Positions 49,610-57,702 of a DNA stretch of 64,000 nucleotides are shown here, in pieces. Position 1 is the first letter of the stretch, and every line of letters starts with the position of its first letter. The stretch comes from Nonomuraea ceibae (GTDB lineage Bacteria > Actinomycetota > Actinomycetes > Streptosporangiales > Streptosporangiaceae). The notes beneath the pieces are model-generated. The model did no database searches. It had not been told where the DNA came from and saw only the letters and a program-made list of their open reading frames with translations. Made by a program: the position numbers and the translations under genes. The stretch spans positions 35,314 through 99,313 of the forward strand of contig NZ_JAHKRO010000022.1 in NCBI RefSeq assembly GCF_019396325.1, read 5' to 3'.

Positions 49610-50851
49610 TCAGAAGGTCAGGACGGGCTGGGGGGCGTCGATGGGCCGGTCGCCCAGGGCCACGGCCGCCGGCCCCGCCTTGGCGGCCCTGGCCAGCAGC
49701 CAGTAGTTGATCAGGACCAGTACGGCGAACACCGAGGTGAAGGCGATGACCGAGAACCGCATCTGCCCGGCCGACACCGGCGACATCGCCTCGGAGGTGG
49801 TCAGCAGCCCGTAGACGGCCCACGGCTGGCGGCCCATCTCCCGGAAGATCCACCCGGCCAGCATCGTGGCGAACGGCACCGGGATCATCGCCACCAGCAG
49901 CCAGTGCCACACCCGCAGCCCGCGCACCACCGGCCTGAACAGCATGAGCAGCGTGCTCGGCGCGGCCACGAACAGCATGAGCGCGAACAGCCCCATCATC
50001 CAGGTGCCGCCTGCCTGCACCCAGCCCACCGGGGGCAGCCAGTCGCCCGGCCCGTGCCGGGCCACCATCTCGGCCTGGGCCGCCGCCAGGTCGCCCGACC
50101 AGGCGGCGAGCTTGGTCACCTGCATCGTGCCGAACCCCATGCCGCCGAACGTCGCCGTGACCATCAGCGCGGGCGCGGCCACGCCCAGCCCGAGCCGCAG
50201 CGACTTGCGGAAGAAGTCCTGCTCGGAGGTCCGCTTGCTCAGGTGGTAGGCGCTCACCCCGGCCATGAAGAACCCGCCGACGACCATCGCGCCGCTCAGG
50301 ATGTGCGCGAACGCCACCAGCGCCGCCGGGTTGGCGACCATCGCGCCGAAGTCCGCCAGGTGCAGCACGCCGCCGTCGAGCCGGTAGCCGACCGGGTTCT
50401 GCAGGAAGCCGTTCGACACCATGATCCAGAACGCGGACGCGTACGCGGTGAGCGTGACCACCCAGATCAGCGCCAGGTGCGCCCACCGGTTCAGCTTGTT
50501 CCAGCCGAAGATCCACAGGCCCAGGAACGTGGCCTCGACGAAGAAGGCGACCATCGTCTCCAGGGCCAGCGCCGAGCCGAACGCGTTGCCCGCGAACTCC
50601 GTGAGCCCGCTCCACGACAGCCCGAGCTGGAACTCCATGACGAGCCCGGTGACGATGCCCATCGCGTAGTTGATGATGTAGAGCTGCCCCCAGAAGCGCG
50701 TCATCCCCTGGTGGACGGGGTTGCCGCCGAAGGTGGCCCGGGTCTGGATGACGGCCACGAGCGTCGCCAGGCCGAGTGTCAGCGCCACGAACAGGAAGTG
50801 CGCGCCCGCGGTGAGCGCGAACTGCAGGCGGGCCAGTTCAACGGTGTCCAT
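49610..50851 (-). CDS. cydA: Cytochrome bd quinol oxidase subunit I, short Q-loop form
   Basis: 413 residues, shorter than the 520 of E. coli CydA, mainly through a shorter Q-loop. His18 (FALTAGAHFLFVALTLG) is the b595 ligand; the later His (FAHILSGAMVVGGF) fits a b558 ligand, and GRQPWAVYGLLTT is a family signature. The complex oxidises quinol and reduces O2 to water at low oxygen without pumping protons. The upstream neighbour on the same strand is a NarL-type two-component system, with a 97-base gap carrying repeats and a palindrome. Confidence 0.93.
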   Translation of the reverse strand: MDTVELARLQFALTAGAHFLFVALTLGLATLVAVIQTRATFGGNPVHQGMTRFWGQLYIINYAMGIVTGLVMEFQLGLSWSGLTEFAGNAFGSALALETMVAFFVEATFLGLWIFGWNKLNRWAHLALIWVVTLTAYASAFWIMVSNGFLQNPVGYRLDGGVLHLADFGAMVANPAALVAFAHILSGAMVVGGFFMAGVSAYHLSKRTSEQDFFRKSLRLGLGVAAPALMVTATFGGMGFGTMQVTKLAAWSGDLAAAQAEMVARHGPGDWLPPVGWVQAGGTWMMGLFALMLFVAAPSTLLMLFRPVVRGLRVWHWLLVAMIPVPFATMLAGWIFREMGRQPWAVYGLLTTSEAMSPVSAGQMRFSVIAFTSVFAVLVLINYWLLARAAKAGPAAVALGDRPIDAPQPVLTF

Positions 50852-50889
50852 GCGTAGCAGGATCCGATGACGGTTACGCCCGGGTCGTC

Positions 50890-50953
50890 CACCTCAGGCG
50901 GGCACCCGCCGTACCCCTGGGGTGACACGGCGGGCCGCGGCGTACACCTCAGG
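50890..50953 (-). promoter_or_regulatory. cydA upstream region with repeats and palindrome
   Basis: CACCTCAGG occurs at 50890-50898 and 50945-50953 (the latter overlapping the regulator stop codon). Between them lies the palindrome ACCCC-T-GGGGT (50913-50923). These could bind the neighbouring NarL-type response regulator and drive cydAB; no -10/-35 pair is clear. Confidence 0.35.
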
Positions 50954-51617
50954 TTGTAAGCCAGCCCGGGGTGATCATGCCGGCCTCGTAGGCGAGGACC
51001 ACGAGCTGGGCCCGGTCGCGCACGCCGAGCTTGGTCATGATGCGGCTGACGTGCGTCTTGGCCGTCGCGGGGCTCAGCACGAGCCGGGCGGCGATCTCGT
51101 CGTTCGACAGGCCGCCCGCGACCAGGCTCATGACCTCGCGCTCGCGCTCGGTGAGGGAGTTGAGCTCGGGGCCGGGCTCGGGGCGCTTGACGCGGCCGGC
51201 GAACTCGGCGATCAGCCGCCGGGTGATCGACGGCGCGATCAGCGCGTCGCCCCTGGCCACGACCCGGACGGCGTGGATCAGCTCGGCCGGCTCGGTGTCC
51301 TTGACCAGGAAGCCGCTGGCCCCGGAGCGCAGCGCGCCGTAGACGTAGTCGTCGAGGTCGAACGTGGTCAGGATGATGACCTTGACCTCGTCCAGCCGGG
51401 GGTCGGTGACGATCTGGCGGGTGGCCTCCAGGCCGTCGAGCTCGGGCATGCGGATGTCCATGAGCACCACGTCCGGCCGGGTCTCGCGGGCCAGGGTCAC
51501 GGCCTGCGTGCCGTTGGCGGCCTCGGCGACGACCTCGATGTCGTCCTCGTCGCTGAGGATGGACCGGAAGCCGGCCCGTACCAGGGTCTGGTCGTCGGCC
51601 AGCAGCGTGCGGATCAT
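50949..51617 (-). CDS. NarL/LuxR-family response regulator
   Basis: 222 residues. The receiver has the acidic pair ADD (7-9), phosphoacceptor Asp54 (VVLMDIRMPELDG) and Lys in FLVKDTEP. The C-terminal LuxR helix-turn-helix is LTEREREVMSLVAGGLSNDEIAARLVLSPATAKTHVSRIMTKLGVRDRAQLV. The start overlaps the kinase stop (ATGA). The adjacent cydAB genes on the same strand make it a candidate controller of cytochrome bd. Confidence 0.92.
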   Translation of the reverse strand: MIRTLLADDQTLVRAGFRSILSDEDDIEVVAEAANGTQAVTLARETRPDVVLMDIRMPELDGLEATRQIVTDPRLDEVKVIILTTFDLDDYVYGALRSGASGFLVKDTEPAELIHAVRVVARGDALIAPSITRRLIAEFAGRVKRPEPGPELNSLTEREREVMSLVAGGLSNDEIAARLVLSPATAKTHVSRIMTKLGVRDRAQLVVLAYEAGMITPGWLTT

Positions 51618-52738
51618 GTGGCTCCGTTCAGGGGTAGTTCGGCGACGACCCGGAAGCCGCCCTCGGGGCGGGGGCCGGCGTCGAGCCTGCCGCCCAGGGC
51701 CGTGGCGCGCTCGCGCATGCCCTGCAGCCCGTAGCCGCTGCCCTCGGTGAACACGGCCCCCGGTCCATCATCCTCCACGCGGATCAGGATATTTCCGGAC
51801 GTGTTGCTGACGGAGAGTGTCGCCGCCTTCGTACCGGAGTGCCGTGACACGTTCGTCAGCGCCTCGCGGATGATCCGCGTCGCCGCGAGGTCCACCTCGA
51901 CCGGCACCTCGTCCAGCGGCCCCGACAGCTCGGTCCGCACCTCCAGCCCCGACGCCGCCACCAGCGCGTCGATGCGGCCCAGGCTGTCGGCGGGCGCGGT
52001 CGGCGCGTCCTCGTCCACCTGGCGCAGCACTCCCAGCGTGGTGCGCAGCTCGCGCAGCGTCTCCTTGCTGGTGTCCTTGATCGCGCGCAGCGCCGCCTCG
52101 GCGTCCTCCGGCCGCTTCTTCAGCCCGTGCAGCGCAGCCGACGCCTGCACGTTGATCATCGATACGTTGTGCCCGAGCACGTCGTGCAGCTCCCTGGCGA
52201 TGCGCAGCCGTTCCTCGCCGGCCCGCCGCCTGGCCTCCTCCTCACGCCCGTGCTCGGCCTCGCGCACCCGGCGGTCGGCCTCCGCGAGGTAGGCGCGGCG
52301 GTTGCGGCTCACGCTGCCCGCCGCGATGGCCGCCACCACCCAGCCCGCGATCATCGCCAGCGCGCTGTCGTCGACGTGCCGCACGTCACCGGTCTCGCCG
52401 AGCCCCATGAGCAGCAGCGACGCCGACCCGGTGGTGATGGCCGCGGTGAGGTGCCCGTGGTCGGCCGCGGTGTAGAGCATCAGGAACGGCACGAAGATGA
52501 GCGGCCCGTCCAGCCGGGCGAACGGGTAGTAGGCCACCACGGCGGCCGACACCACGATCAGCGTCAGCACCGGGTAGCGCTTGCGCAGCAGCACCCCGGC
52601 CGCCGTGATCAGCGGCAGCACCACGTCGAGCACGTTCGGCTGCTGGTCGGCCCGGATGATCCAGGCGGCCAGGACGCCGAGCAGCGTGATCGCCACCGCG
52701 GCCACCGAGACGATGGTGCTCCTCCGCATGTCTCCCAT
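51614..52738 (-). CDS. Membrane histidine kinase (HisKA_3 type)
   Basis: 374 residues from ATG 52738 (MGDMRRS); ATG 52729 also possible. Four or five hydrophobic segments occupy the first 140 residues with very short loops, so the signal is probably sensed in the membrane. A coiled segment leads to the HisKA_3 box RIARELHDVLGHNVSMINVQASAALH with the phosphorylated His of ELHDVLGH. The ATPase part has REALTNVSRHS (N box), VEDDGPGAVFTEGSGYGLQGMRERATALGG (G boxes). Partner of the overlapping NarL-type regulator. Confidence 0.92.
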   Translation of the reverse strand: MGDMRRSTIVSVAAVAITLLGVLAAWIIRADQQPNVLDVVLPLITAAGVLLRKRYPVLTLIVVSAAVVAYYPFARLDGPLIFVPFLMLYTAADHGHLTAAITTGSASLLLMGLGETGDVRHVDDSALAMIAGWVVAAIAAGSVSRNRRAYLAEADRRVREAEHGREEEARRRAGEERLRIARELHDVLGHNVSMINVQASAALHGLKKRPEDAEAALRAIKDTSKETLRELRTTLGVLRQVDEDAPTAPADSLGRIDALVAASGLEVRTELSGPLDEVPVEVDLAATRIIREALTNVSRHSGTKAATLSVSNTSGNILIRVEDDGPGAVFTEGSGYGLQGMRERATALGGRLDAGPRPEGGFRVVAELPLNGAT

Positions 52739-52784
52739 TCTGTACGGGACGTGACCCGGGCCGGTCGCTGGGTAGGTGCGGAAG

Positions 52785-52997
52785 ATGAGCACAGAGGACG
52801 AGCTCGCCAGGCTCGACGAGGAGCTGGCGAAGCTGAAGCGGGACAACCAGGAGCAGCGCGACCAGATCCGCGACCAGGGCGCCACCGACCAGTTCGAGAT
52901 CTCGGCCCAGATCGCCCAGGCGGACGAGCAGGCCGAGATCATCGCCGAGCTGGAGCAGCGCAGGGAGGCCCTGCGTCGACGCCTGGAGCAGGGCTGA
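52785..52997 (+). CDS. Small coiled-coil protein
   Basis: 70 residues from ATG 52785 (GTG 52776 possible). The sequence is highly charged and helical, with heptad-like EDELARLDEELAKLKRDNQEQRDQIRDQ and EIIAELEQRREALRRRLEQG, so it should form a coiled coil. No domain name is known to me. TAGGTG six bases before the ATG may be a leaderless -10. Its stop directly abuts that of the convergent desaturase (TGATCA at 52995-53000). Confidence 0.6.
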   Translation: MSTEDELARLDEELAKLKRDNQEQRDQIRDQGATDQFEISAQIAQADEQAEIIAELEQRREALRRRLEQG

Positions 52998-54023
52998 TCA
53001 CCTCAGCGCCGCGCCGACCTCGTGCAGGTGCTGGAGAGCCTGGCCGTACGACCTGAACAGGCCCGTCTCCAGATAGCTGACCCCGATTTCCGCGCAGTAG
53101 CGCTGGACGATCGGCTGCGCCTTGCGCAGGTTGGGGGCCGGCATGTTGGGGAACAGGTGGTGCTCGATCTGGTAGTTGAGCTGGCCCAGCCCGATGTCGG
53201 TGAGCAGCCCGCCCTTGACGTTGCGCGAGGTGAGCACCTGCTTGCGCAGGAAGTCGAGCTTGTCCTCGGCGGTGAGGATCGGCATCCCCTTGTGGTTGGG
53301 CGCGAACGAGCAGCCCAGGTAGACGCCGAACACGCCCTGGTGCACGACCAGGAAGGCCACCGCCATCCAGAACGGCAGCACGGCGAAGACGAGGCCGAAG
53401 TAGAGCGCGAAGTGCGCCAGCAGCAGCGCGCCCTCCATGCCCCGGCGCTTGGTCGTCGGCTTGAACACCGCCTTCACGCTGGCCACGTGCAGGTGCCAGG
53501 CCTCCAGCGTGAGCAGCGGGAAGAACCAGTAGGCCTGCCACTTGGCGATGAACTTGGGCAGCCCGACACTCCTGGCCACCTGGTCCTCCGACCAGACGAT
53601 GACCGCGGGGGAGACGTCGGGGTCGTGGTCCTCGTGGTTGGGGTTGGCGTGGTGGCGGTTGTGCTTGGTGTTCCACCACCCCCAGCCGAGGCCGATGGCG
53701 AGGTTGCCGATCAGCAGCCCGGCCATGTCACTGGCCCGCCGGGTGCGGAACACCTGCCGGTGGCCGATGTCGTGGGCGACGAACCCGATCTGGGTGAAGA
53801 CCACGGCCATGAGGACGGCGACGAGAAGCTGCAGCCAGGAGTCGCCGACCCAGACGAACAGCCCCCAGCCGCCCAGATAGGCGCCCATGACGAGGCTGAT
53901 CCTGACCGCGTAATAGACGGGACGCCGGTCCAGAAGCCCGGCTTCGGTGATCTTGGTGGCGAGTCTGGCGAAATCGCTGCCCCGCGTCTCTAGCTTGACG
54001 GGATCGGCCACTGGTCTCCTCAT
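52998..54023 (-). CDS. Fatty-acid desaturase (membrane acyl desaturase)
   Basis: 341 residues. The three His boxes of integral-membrane desaturases are present: H84DIGH, H121NRHH and QIEHH near residue 292, the last variant typical of acyl-lipid desaturases. Four hydrophobic segments frame them (SLVMGAYLGGWGLFVWVG, LLVAVLMAVVFTQIGFV, ALLLAHFALYFGLVFAVLPFW, MAVAFLVVHQGVFGVYL). The di-iron enzyme introduces a double bond into membrane acyl chains. No ferredoxin gene adjoins. Transcribed alone, convergent with the coiled-coil gene. Confidence 0.92.
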   Translation of the reverse strand: MRRPVADPVKLETRGSDFARLATKITEAGLLDRRPVYYAVRISLVMGAYLGGWGLFVWVGDSWLQLLVAVLMAVVFTQIGFVAHDIGHRQVFRTRRASDMAGLLIGNLAIGLGWGWWNTKHNRHHANPNHEDHDPDVSPAVIVWSEDQVARSVGLPKFIAKWQAYWFFPLLTLEAWHLHVASVKAVFKPTTKRRGMEGALLLAHFALYFGLVFAVLPFWMAVAFLVVHQGVFGVYLGCSFAPNHKGMPILTAEDKLDFLRKQVLTSRNVKGGLLTDIGLGQLNYQIEHHLFPNMPAPNLRKAQPIVQRYCAEIGVSYLETGLFRSYGQALQHLHEVGAALR

Positions 54024-54141
54024 GTTGCGACGGTAGCTGTCCCCAGACTGGCTTATCCGCCGACATTGCGGAAGATCGCCTGTCGCGCCGGGCGCCCGTC
54101 ACCCGGAGCGTACCCGACCCGCTACAGTGCGCTCCCCGCAG

Positions 54142-55389
54142 TCAGGCGAAGACCTTGGCCTTGAGCGACGGAACCCGCTGGACCGTGCGCAGGAAGGTCT
54201 TGAAGCCGAGGCGGGCCAGCCGGCCGCCGCCGACGAACTGCTCGGCCGCGCGCAGCGAGTCGCGCACGGCGGTGAAACCGTACCCGCGCATCTCCGCCTC
54301 GTAACGTCCGATGGCCTGGACGGGGTCGCCGCCACCGGCGAGTGCCTGGGCCAGGAGGCGGGCGTCGCGCAGGGCGGTGTTGGCGCCGATGCCGCGCATC
54401 GGGGTCATGCTGTGGATGGCGTCGCCGAGCAGGGTGATGGTGGACGGCTCCCAGGCGTCGACGGGGACCGACGTGCGGATCGGCAGCAGCGAGACCGTGT
54501 CGGGGTCCGAGTCGGCGACGAGGCGGCGCAGGTCGGGGTGCCAGGAGGTGATCATGGCGGAGACGGCGTCGCGGAGCTGCTGGCCGGACATTTCTGAAAT
54601 GTCGCCCGGGAAGCGGTCGAGGGCCGCGCCGACCGCCCACAGGATGTAGCTGCTGCCGTTGTCCATCAGCGCACCCTCCTGCTCGGTGCGCCCGATGCCG
54701 GTGGCGGGCGCGTCGCTCAGGTCGTGCGGGGCGCAGAACAGGCCCAGGCCCGACGGCGGGATCACGTTGTTGGGCCCGTCGACCAGCCGGGGACTCAGCA
54801 GCCGCCGCGTCCGCTCGGTGAGCGGGAACTTGCCGGCGACCGTGGTGATGCCGGTGTCGACCCGCCGCGCGTGCGGCAGATACTGCCTGCGCACCCGCGA
54901 GTTGCCGCCGTCGGCCGCCACCACGATCCCGGCCGTCTCGCTGGCGCCGTCGGCGAAGAACAGCCTGACCCGTCCGTCGGGCAGCCGTTCGTACCTCTCG
55001 TACGCCCTGCCGAACCGTACGACGTCGTCCAGGTCCGACAGCAGCACCTGCCTGAGCGTGATGCGGCTGACCGAGTGGTGGTCGTCGGCCGGGTCGGCGG
55101 CGGGCGGGGTCTCGATGAGCGCGAGCAGGTCGAGCTGTTCGGTGAGGAAGCCGAAGTCCTGGCCGCCCTGCCCGGTTGTGTCCAGGAACGCCTGCCACAG
55201 GTGGGGCGGCAGGCAGTCGCGCAGCGCCCGCGCGCCGTGGGGGTCGATGTGCACCCGGTAGCCCTGCAGCCGGTCGGCCGGGGTGCGGTCCCGCTCGTAG
55301 ACCGTCACGTCGAGGCCCGCCTTGCGCAGTCCGTGCGCCAGGCAGAGCCCGCCGAAGCCGCCGCCGATGATCGCGATGTCGTTCGTCAT
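54142..55389 (-). CDS. FAD-dependent monooxygenase (PHBH fold)
   Basis: 415 residues from ATG 55389. DIAIIGGGFGGLCLAHGLRKAGLDVTVYERD is the FAD motif; ITLLGDAIHSMTPMRGIGANTALRDARLLAQAL is the GD motif region of aromatic hydroxylases and related tetracycline-inactivating enzymes. The substrate is unknown. The promoter on the minus strand is strong (TTGACA, 17 bases, GATAGT) and places transcription start at or beside the ATG, so the mRNA is probably leaderless. A 17-bp palindrome (54587-54603) lies inside the coding region. Divergent from a TetR gene that likely represses it. Confidence 0.9.
   Translation of the reverse strand: MTNDIAIIGGGFGGLCLAHGLRKAGLDVTVYERDRTPADRLQGYRVHIDPHGARALRDCLPPHLWQAFLDTTGQGGQDFGFLTEQLDLLALIETPPAADPADDHHSVSRITLRQVLLSDLDDVVRFGRAYERYERLPDGRVRLFFADGASETAGIVVAADGGNSRVRRQYLPHARRVDTGITTVAGKFPLTERTRRLLSPRLVDGPNNVIPPSGLGLFCAPHDLSDAPATGIGRTEQEGALMDNGSSYILWAVGAALDRFPGDISEMSGQQLRDAVSAMITSWHPDLRRLVADSDPDTVSLLPIRTSVPVDAWEPSTITLLGDAIHSMTPMRGIGANTALRDARLLAQALAGGGDPVQAIGRYEAEMRGYGFTAVRDSLRAAEQFVGGGRLARLGFKTFLRTVQRVPSLKAKVFA
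54587..54603. repeat. 17-bp palindrome inside the FAD monooxygenase gene
   Basis: GACATTTC-T-GAAATGTC is perfectly palindromic and strikingly AT-rich within a gene of very high GC content. A related sequence occurs at 59274-59291 in another gene. It may be a protein-binding site or coding coincidence. Confidence 0.5.
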
Positions 55390-55395
55390 GCCGCA

Positions 55396-55435
55396 ACTAT
55401 CACCCGTACGGATGAAACTGTCAACCAAACGGATG
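55396..55435. promoter_or_regulatory. Divergent promoter/operator between FAD monooxygenase and tetR
   Basis: On the minus strand TTGACA (55424-55419) and GATAGT (55401-55396) are 17 bases apart, a near-consensus promoter ending seven bases before the monooxygenase ATG. The direct repeats ACGGATG at 55408-55414 and 55429-55435 (21 bp apart) flank the -35 element, and CCGTACGG (55404-55411) is palindromic. The TetR product probably binds here. Confidence 0.6.
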
Positions 55436-55454
55436 GATGATAAAGTGGGCCGGT

Positions 55455-56048
55455 ATGAGGCGAGCACCCGAGGAGAAGCAGCGCGACCCCGAGCGGACCA
55501 AGGCCCGCATCCTTCAGGCGGCGCTGGAGGAGTTCGCGGCCAAGGGGTTCGCCGGGGCGAGGGTCGGCGAGATCGCCGCCAGAGCGGGGATGAACAAGCA
55601 GCTCATCTCTTACTACTTCGGCGGAAAAGAGGGCCTTTACCAGGCGCTCAGCGCGAGCTGGCAGCGTGAGGAGAGCGCGTTCGCCGACCGGGGCGCCACG
55701 CTGGGCGAGCTCGCGGCGGGCTACGTGCGGGCCAACGCCGAGCGGCGCGACTACGGCAGGCTGATGGCCTGGCAGGGGCTCACGGACGACGCCCCGCCCG
55801 ACCCGGGCTTCGCCGACGACCTGCGCCGCGACGTCGAGCAACTGCGCCGGCGGCAGGAGGCGGGGGAGCTGCCCGCCGACCTCGACCCGGCGGCGGTGCT
55901 GGTGGCGCTGTTCGCGATGGCGGCGGCCGGCATCACGTTCCCGCAGGTCGTCAGGGCCGCCACCGGCCTCGACCCGGAATCGCCGGAGTTCGCCGGCCAC
56001 TACGCCGAGCAGGTCCGGCGCCTGGTCGCGCACCTGGCCGGGACATGA
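55455..56048 (+). CDS. TetR family transcriptional regulator
   Basis: 197 residues from ATG 55455. ARILQAALEEFAAKGFAGARVGEIAARAGMNKQLISYYFGGKEGLYQAL (about 23-71) is the helix-turn-helix with the characteristic YYFGGKEGLY turn. The C-terminal domain is the TetR_C variant with MAAAGITFPQVVRAATGLDPESPEF. It is divergent from the FAD monooxygenase, which it probably represses. A hairpin follows the stop. Confidence 0.93.
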   Translation: MRRAPEEKQRDPERTKARILQAALEEFAAKGFAGARVGEIAARAGMNKQLISYYFGGKEGLYQALSASWQREESAFADRGATLGELAAGYVRANAERRDYGRLMAWQGLTDDAPPDPGFADDLRRDVEQLRRRQEAGELPADLDPAAVLVALFAMAAAGITFPQVVRAATGLDPESPEFAGHYAEQVRRLVAHLAGT

Positions 56049-56054
56049 CGGAAG

Positions 56055-56078
56055 GCCCGGCGCCGATCAGGCCCGGGC
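56055..56078. terminator. Hairpin between convergent tetR and 70-residue gene
   Basis: GCCCGG (56055-56060) pairs with CCGGGC (56073-56078) across a 12-base loop, in the gap between convergent stop codons at 56048 and 56096. It can serve both directions. Confidence 0.5.
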
Positions 56079-56095
56079 TGACGCGGCTCGGGGGA

Positions 56096-56308
56096 TCAGT
56101 CCGCTGAGATGCGCTCGAACAGGGCCAGCGCCGCCTGCCGCACGTCGTCGGGCGTGACCCCGTCCAGGGTCTGCCTGGCCTGCGCGATGTCGCGGGTCGT
56201 CGCCAGCGTGATCGCCACGGACTTCGCCGCCGCCCGGTCCAGCGAACCGGCCGGCGCGGCGTCGGCGAGCTGCTGGGCGCTCGCGGCGAGGTCGAGGTTG
56301 TCTCTCAA
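56096..56308 (-). CDS. Small conserved-type helical protein
   Basis: 70 residues from a TTG start at 56308, supported by AGGAGG four to nine bases upstream. The peptide MRDNLDLAASAQQLADAAPAGSLDRAAAKSVAITLATTRDIAQARQ is Ala-rich and helical, with no motif I recognise. It follows the NTF2-like gene on the same strand and may belong to that transcript (DUF3140, NTF2-like, this gene). Function unknown. Confidence 0.55.
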   Translation of the reverse strand: MRDNLDLAASAQQLADAAPAGSLDRAAAKSVAITLATTRDIAQARQTLDGVTPDDVRQAALALFERISAD

Positions 56309-56341
56309 CGGGCCTCCTCGGATGGTCGTCGGCTCATTGCA

Positions 56342-56692
56342 TCACCTGATGTCATGCTCCATCCACCATTCGGTGAATTCCCGGCACCTGCCGTCGGGAA
56401 CGAACCGGATCACCCAGAGGTTGCTGTACGTCTTGTCCGGATATGTCGTGACGCCTTGGATGACGCTCACCTCGGCCGTCACGCACACCGGATGCCACTG
56501 GAACGTCGTCTCACCTGGCCTGTCCTGCCTGGCCAGCCAGTTGGAGACGATCGCGTCCCGGCCGCGCACCGGCATGCTGTACGGCTCGTTGTAGTACACC
56601 GCGTCCTCGGTGAAGAGGGCGGCGATCTCGTCCGGATCGTTGGACTCCCAGGCCCGCAGGTAGCCCGCGATCCAGTCCTGCGGCTGGATCAT
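56342..56692 (-). CDS. NTF2-like (SnoaL-type) protein
   Basis: 116 residues. IAGYLRAWESNDPDEIAALFTEDAVYYNEPYSMPVRGRDAIVSNWLARQ is the first half of the cone-shaped SnoaL/nuclear-transport-factor-2 fold and GVTTYPDKTYSNLWVIRFVPDGRCREFTEWWMEHD the sheet. The fold serves hydrolases, cyclases and isomerases; Tyr and Asp residues in the pocket are plausible but the activity is unknown. Its start is three bases after the DUF3140 stop. Confidence 0.82.
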   Translation of the reverse strand: MIQPQDWIAGYLRAWESNDPDEIAALFTEDAVYYNEPYSMPVRGRDAIVSNWLARQDRPGETTFQWHPVCVTAEVSVIQGVTTYPDKTYSNLWVIRFVPDGRCREFTEWWMEHDIR

Positions 56693-56695
56693 CGC

Positions 56696-57013
56696 CTATG
56701 CCCGCAGCGGGTCGTGCCCCGCGGACATCAGCATGTGCCGCGCCTGGTCGTCGCTCTTGTTGCCGACCGTCTCCACCAGCTCGACCACCCGGCGCATCAC
56801 GTCGCGGTCGGCGTCGGTCAGGTCCATCTTCCGCTTGCTCAGCACGTGCAGCACGCCCCTGCCGAGCTCGTCGATGCCCAGGTCGGGATCGGCGCTGAAA
56901 CCGTCCTCGCCCGAGGCGTCGGCCAGCAGGTAGGAACGCAGCTCCTCGGAGTTCATGTTGACCACCCGATGGAACTCGTCCCAGAGCATGTCCGTCTCGA
57001 AGCCCTCACTCAT
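56696..57013 (-). CDS. DUF3140 family protein
   Basis: 105 residues. The sequence LWDEFHRVVNMNSEELRSYLLADASGEDGFSADPDLGIDELGRGVLHVLSKRKMDLTDADRDVMRRVVELVE matches DUF3140, an actinobacterial helical family of unknown function often described with DNA-binding-like character. It is the first gene of a three-gene minus-strand unit. Confidence 0.82.
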   Translation of the reverse strand: MSEGFETDMLWDEFHRVVNMNSEELRSYLLADASGEDGFSADPDLGIDELGRGVLHVLSKRKMDLTDADRDVMRRVVELVETVGNKSDDQARHMLMSAGHDPLRA

Positions 57014-57042
57014 ACGAGCCCGCCTACCCGTCCGCGGGTCCG

Positions 57043-57702
57043 TTACGCTCCCGGCACGGCCAGCCCCGACTCGTACGCGGCGATCACCGCCTGCACTCTG
57101 TCACGCAGCCCGAGCTTGGTCAGCAGGTTGCTGACGTGCGTCTTCACCGTGTGCTCGCTGACCACCAGCGTCCGCGCGATCTCCGCGTTGGACAGGCCGC
57201 GCGCGATCAGCTGCAGCGTCTCGCGCTCCCTGGCCGTCAGCACGTCCAGCGCCCCGGGAGCGGCGCCCGGCCTGGCCGCCGGTCGCGAGGTGAACTCGTG
57301 GATCAGCCGCGTGGTGACCGCCGGCGCGAGCAGCGACTCGCCACCGGCGACCACCCGCACCGCGTTCACCAGGTCGTCGCGGCGCACGTCCTTGAGCAGG
57401 AACCCGCTGGCCCCCGCCCGCAACGCGTCGAACACGTAGTCGTCCAGGTCGAACGTCGTCAGCATGAGCACCCGGTAGGCCGTCTCGGCGCACACGATCC
57501 GGGCCGCCTCGATGCCGTCCATCCGGGGCATGCGGATGTCGAGCAGCAGCACGTCGGGCGCGTGCTCGCGCACCGCCGCCACCGCCTCGACGCCGTCGCC
57601 GGCCTCGGCCACCACGTCGATGTCGGGCTGCGCGGCCAGGATCATCGCGAACCCGCCCCTGACCAGCTCCTGGTCGTCGGCCACGACCACCCGGACCGTC
57701 AT
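57043..57702 (-). CDS. NarL/LuxR-family response regulator
   Basis: 219 residues. Receiver residues are ADD (8-10), phosphoacceptor Asp55 (VLLLDIRMPRMDG) and Lys in FLLKDVRR. The LuxR helix-turn-helix is LTARERETLQLIARGLSNAEIARTLVVSEHTVKTHVSNLLTKLGLRDRVQAV. It overlaps the kinase stop as ATGA. Its target is unknown; the membrane protein upstream of the kinase is in the same transcript. Confidence 0.92.
   Translation of the reverse strand: MTVRVVVADDQELVRGGFAMILAAQPDIDVVAEAGDGVEAVAAVREHAPDVLLLDIRMPRMDGIEAARIVCAETAYRVLMLTTFDLDDYVFDALRAGASGFLLKDVRRDDLVNAVRVVAGGESLLAPAVTTRLIHEFTSRPAARPGAAPGALDVLTARERETLQLIARGLSNAEIARTLVVSEHTVKTHVSNLLTKLGLRDRVQAVIAAYESGLAVPGA

Noticed and set aside
48084..50615. 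Long minus-strand frame through SDR, cydB and cydA
   Set aside because: The real minus-strand genes cydA and cydB are in another frame, and the SDR is on the plus strand; the long frame has Arg/Gly-rich nonsense composition.
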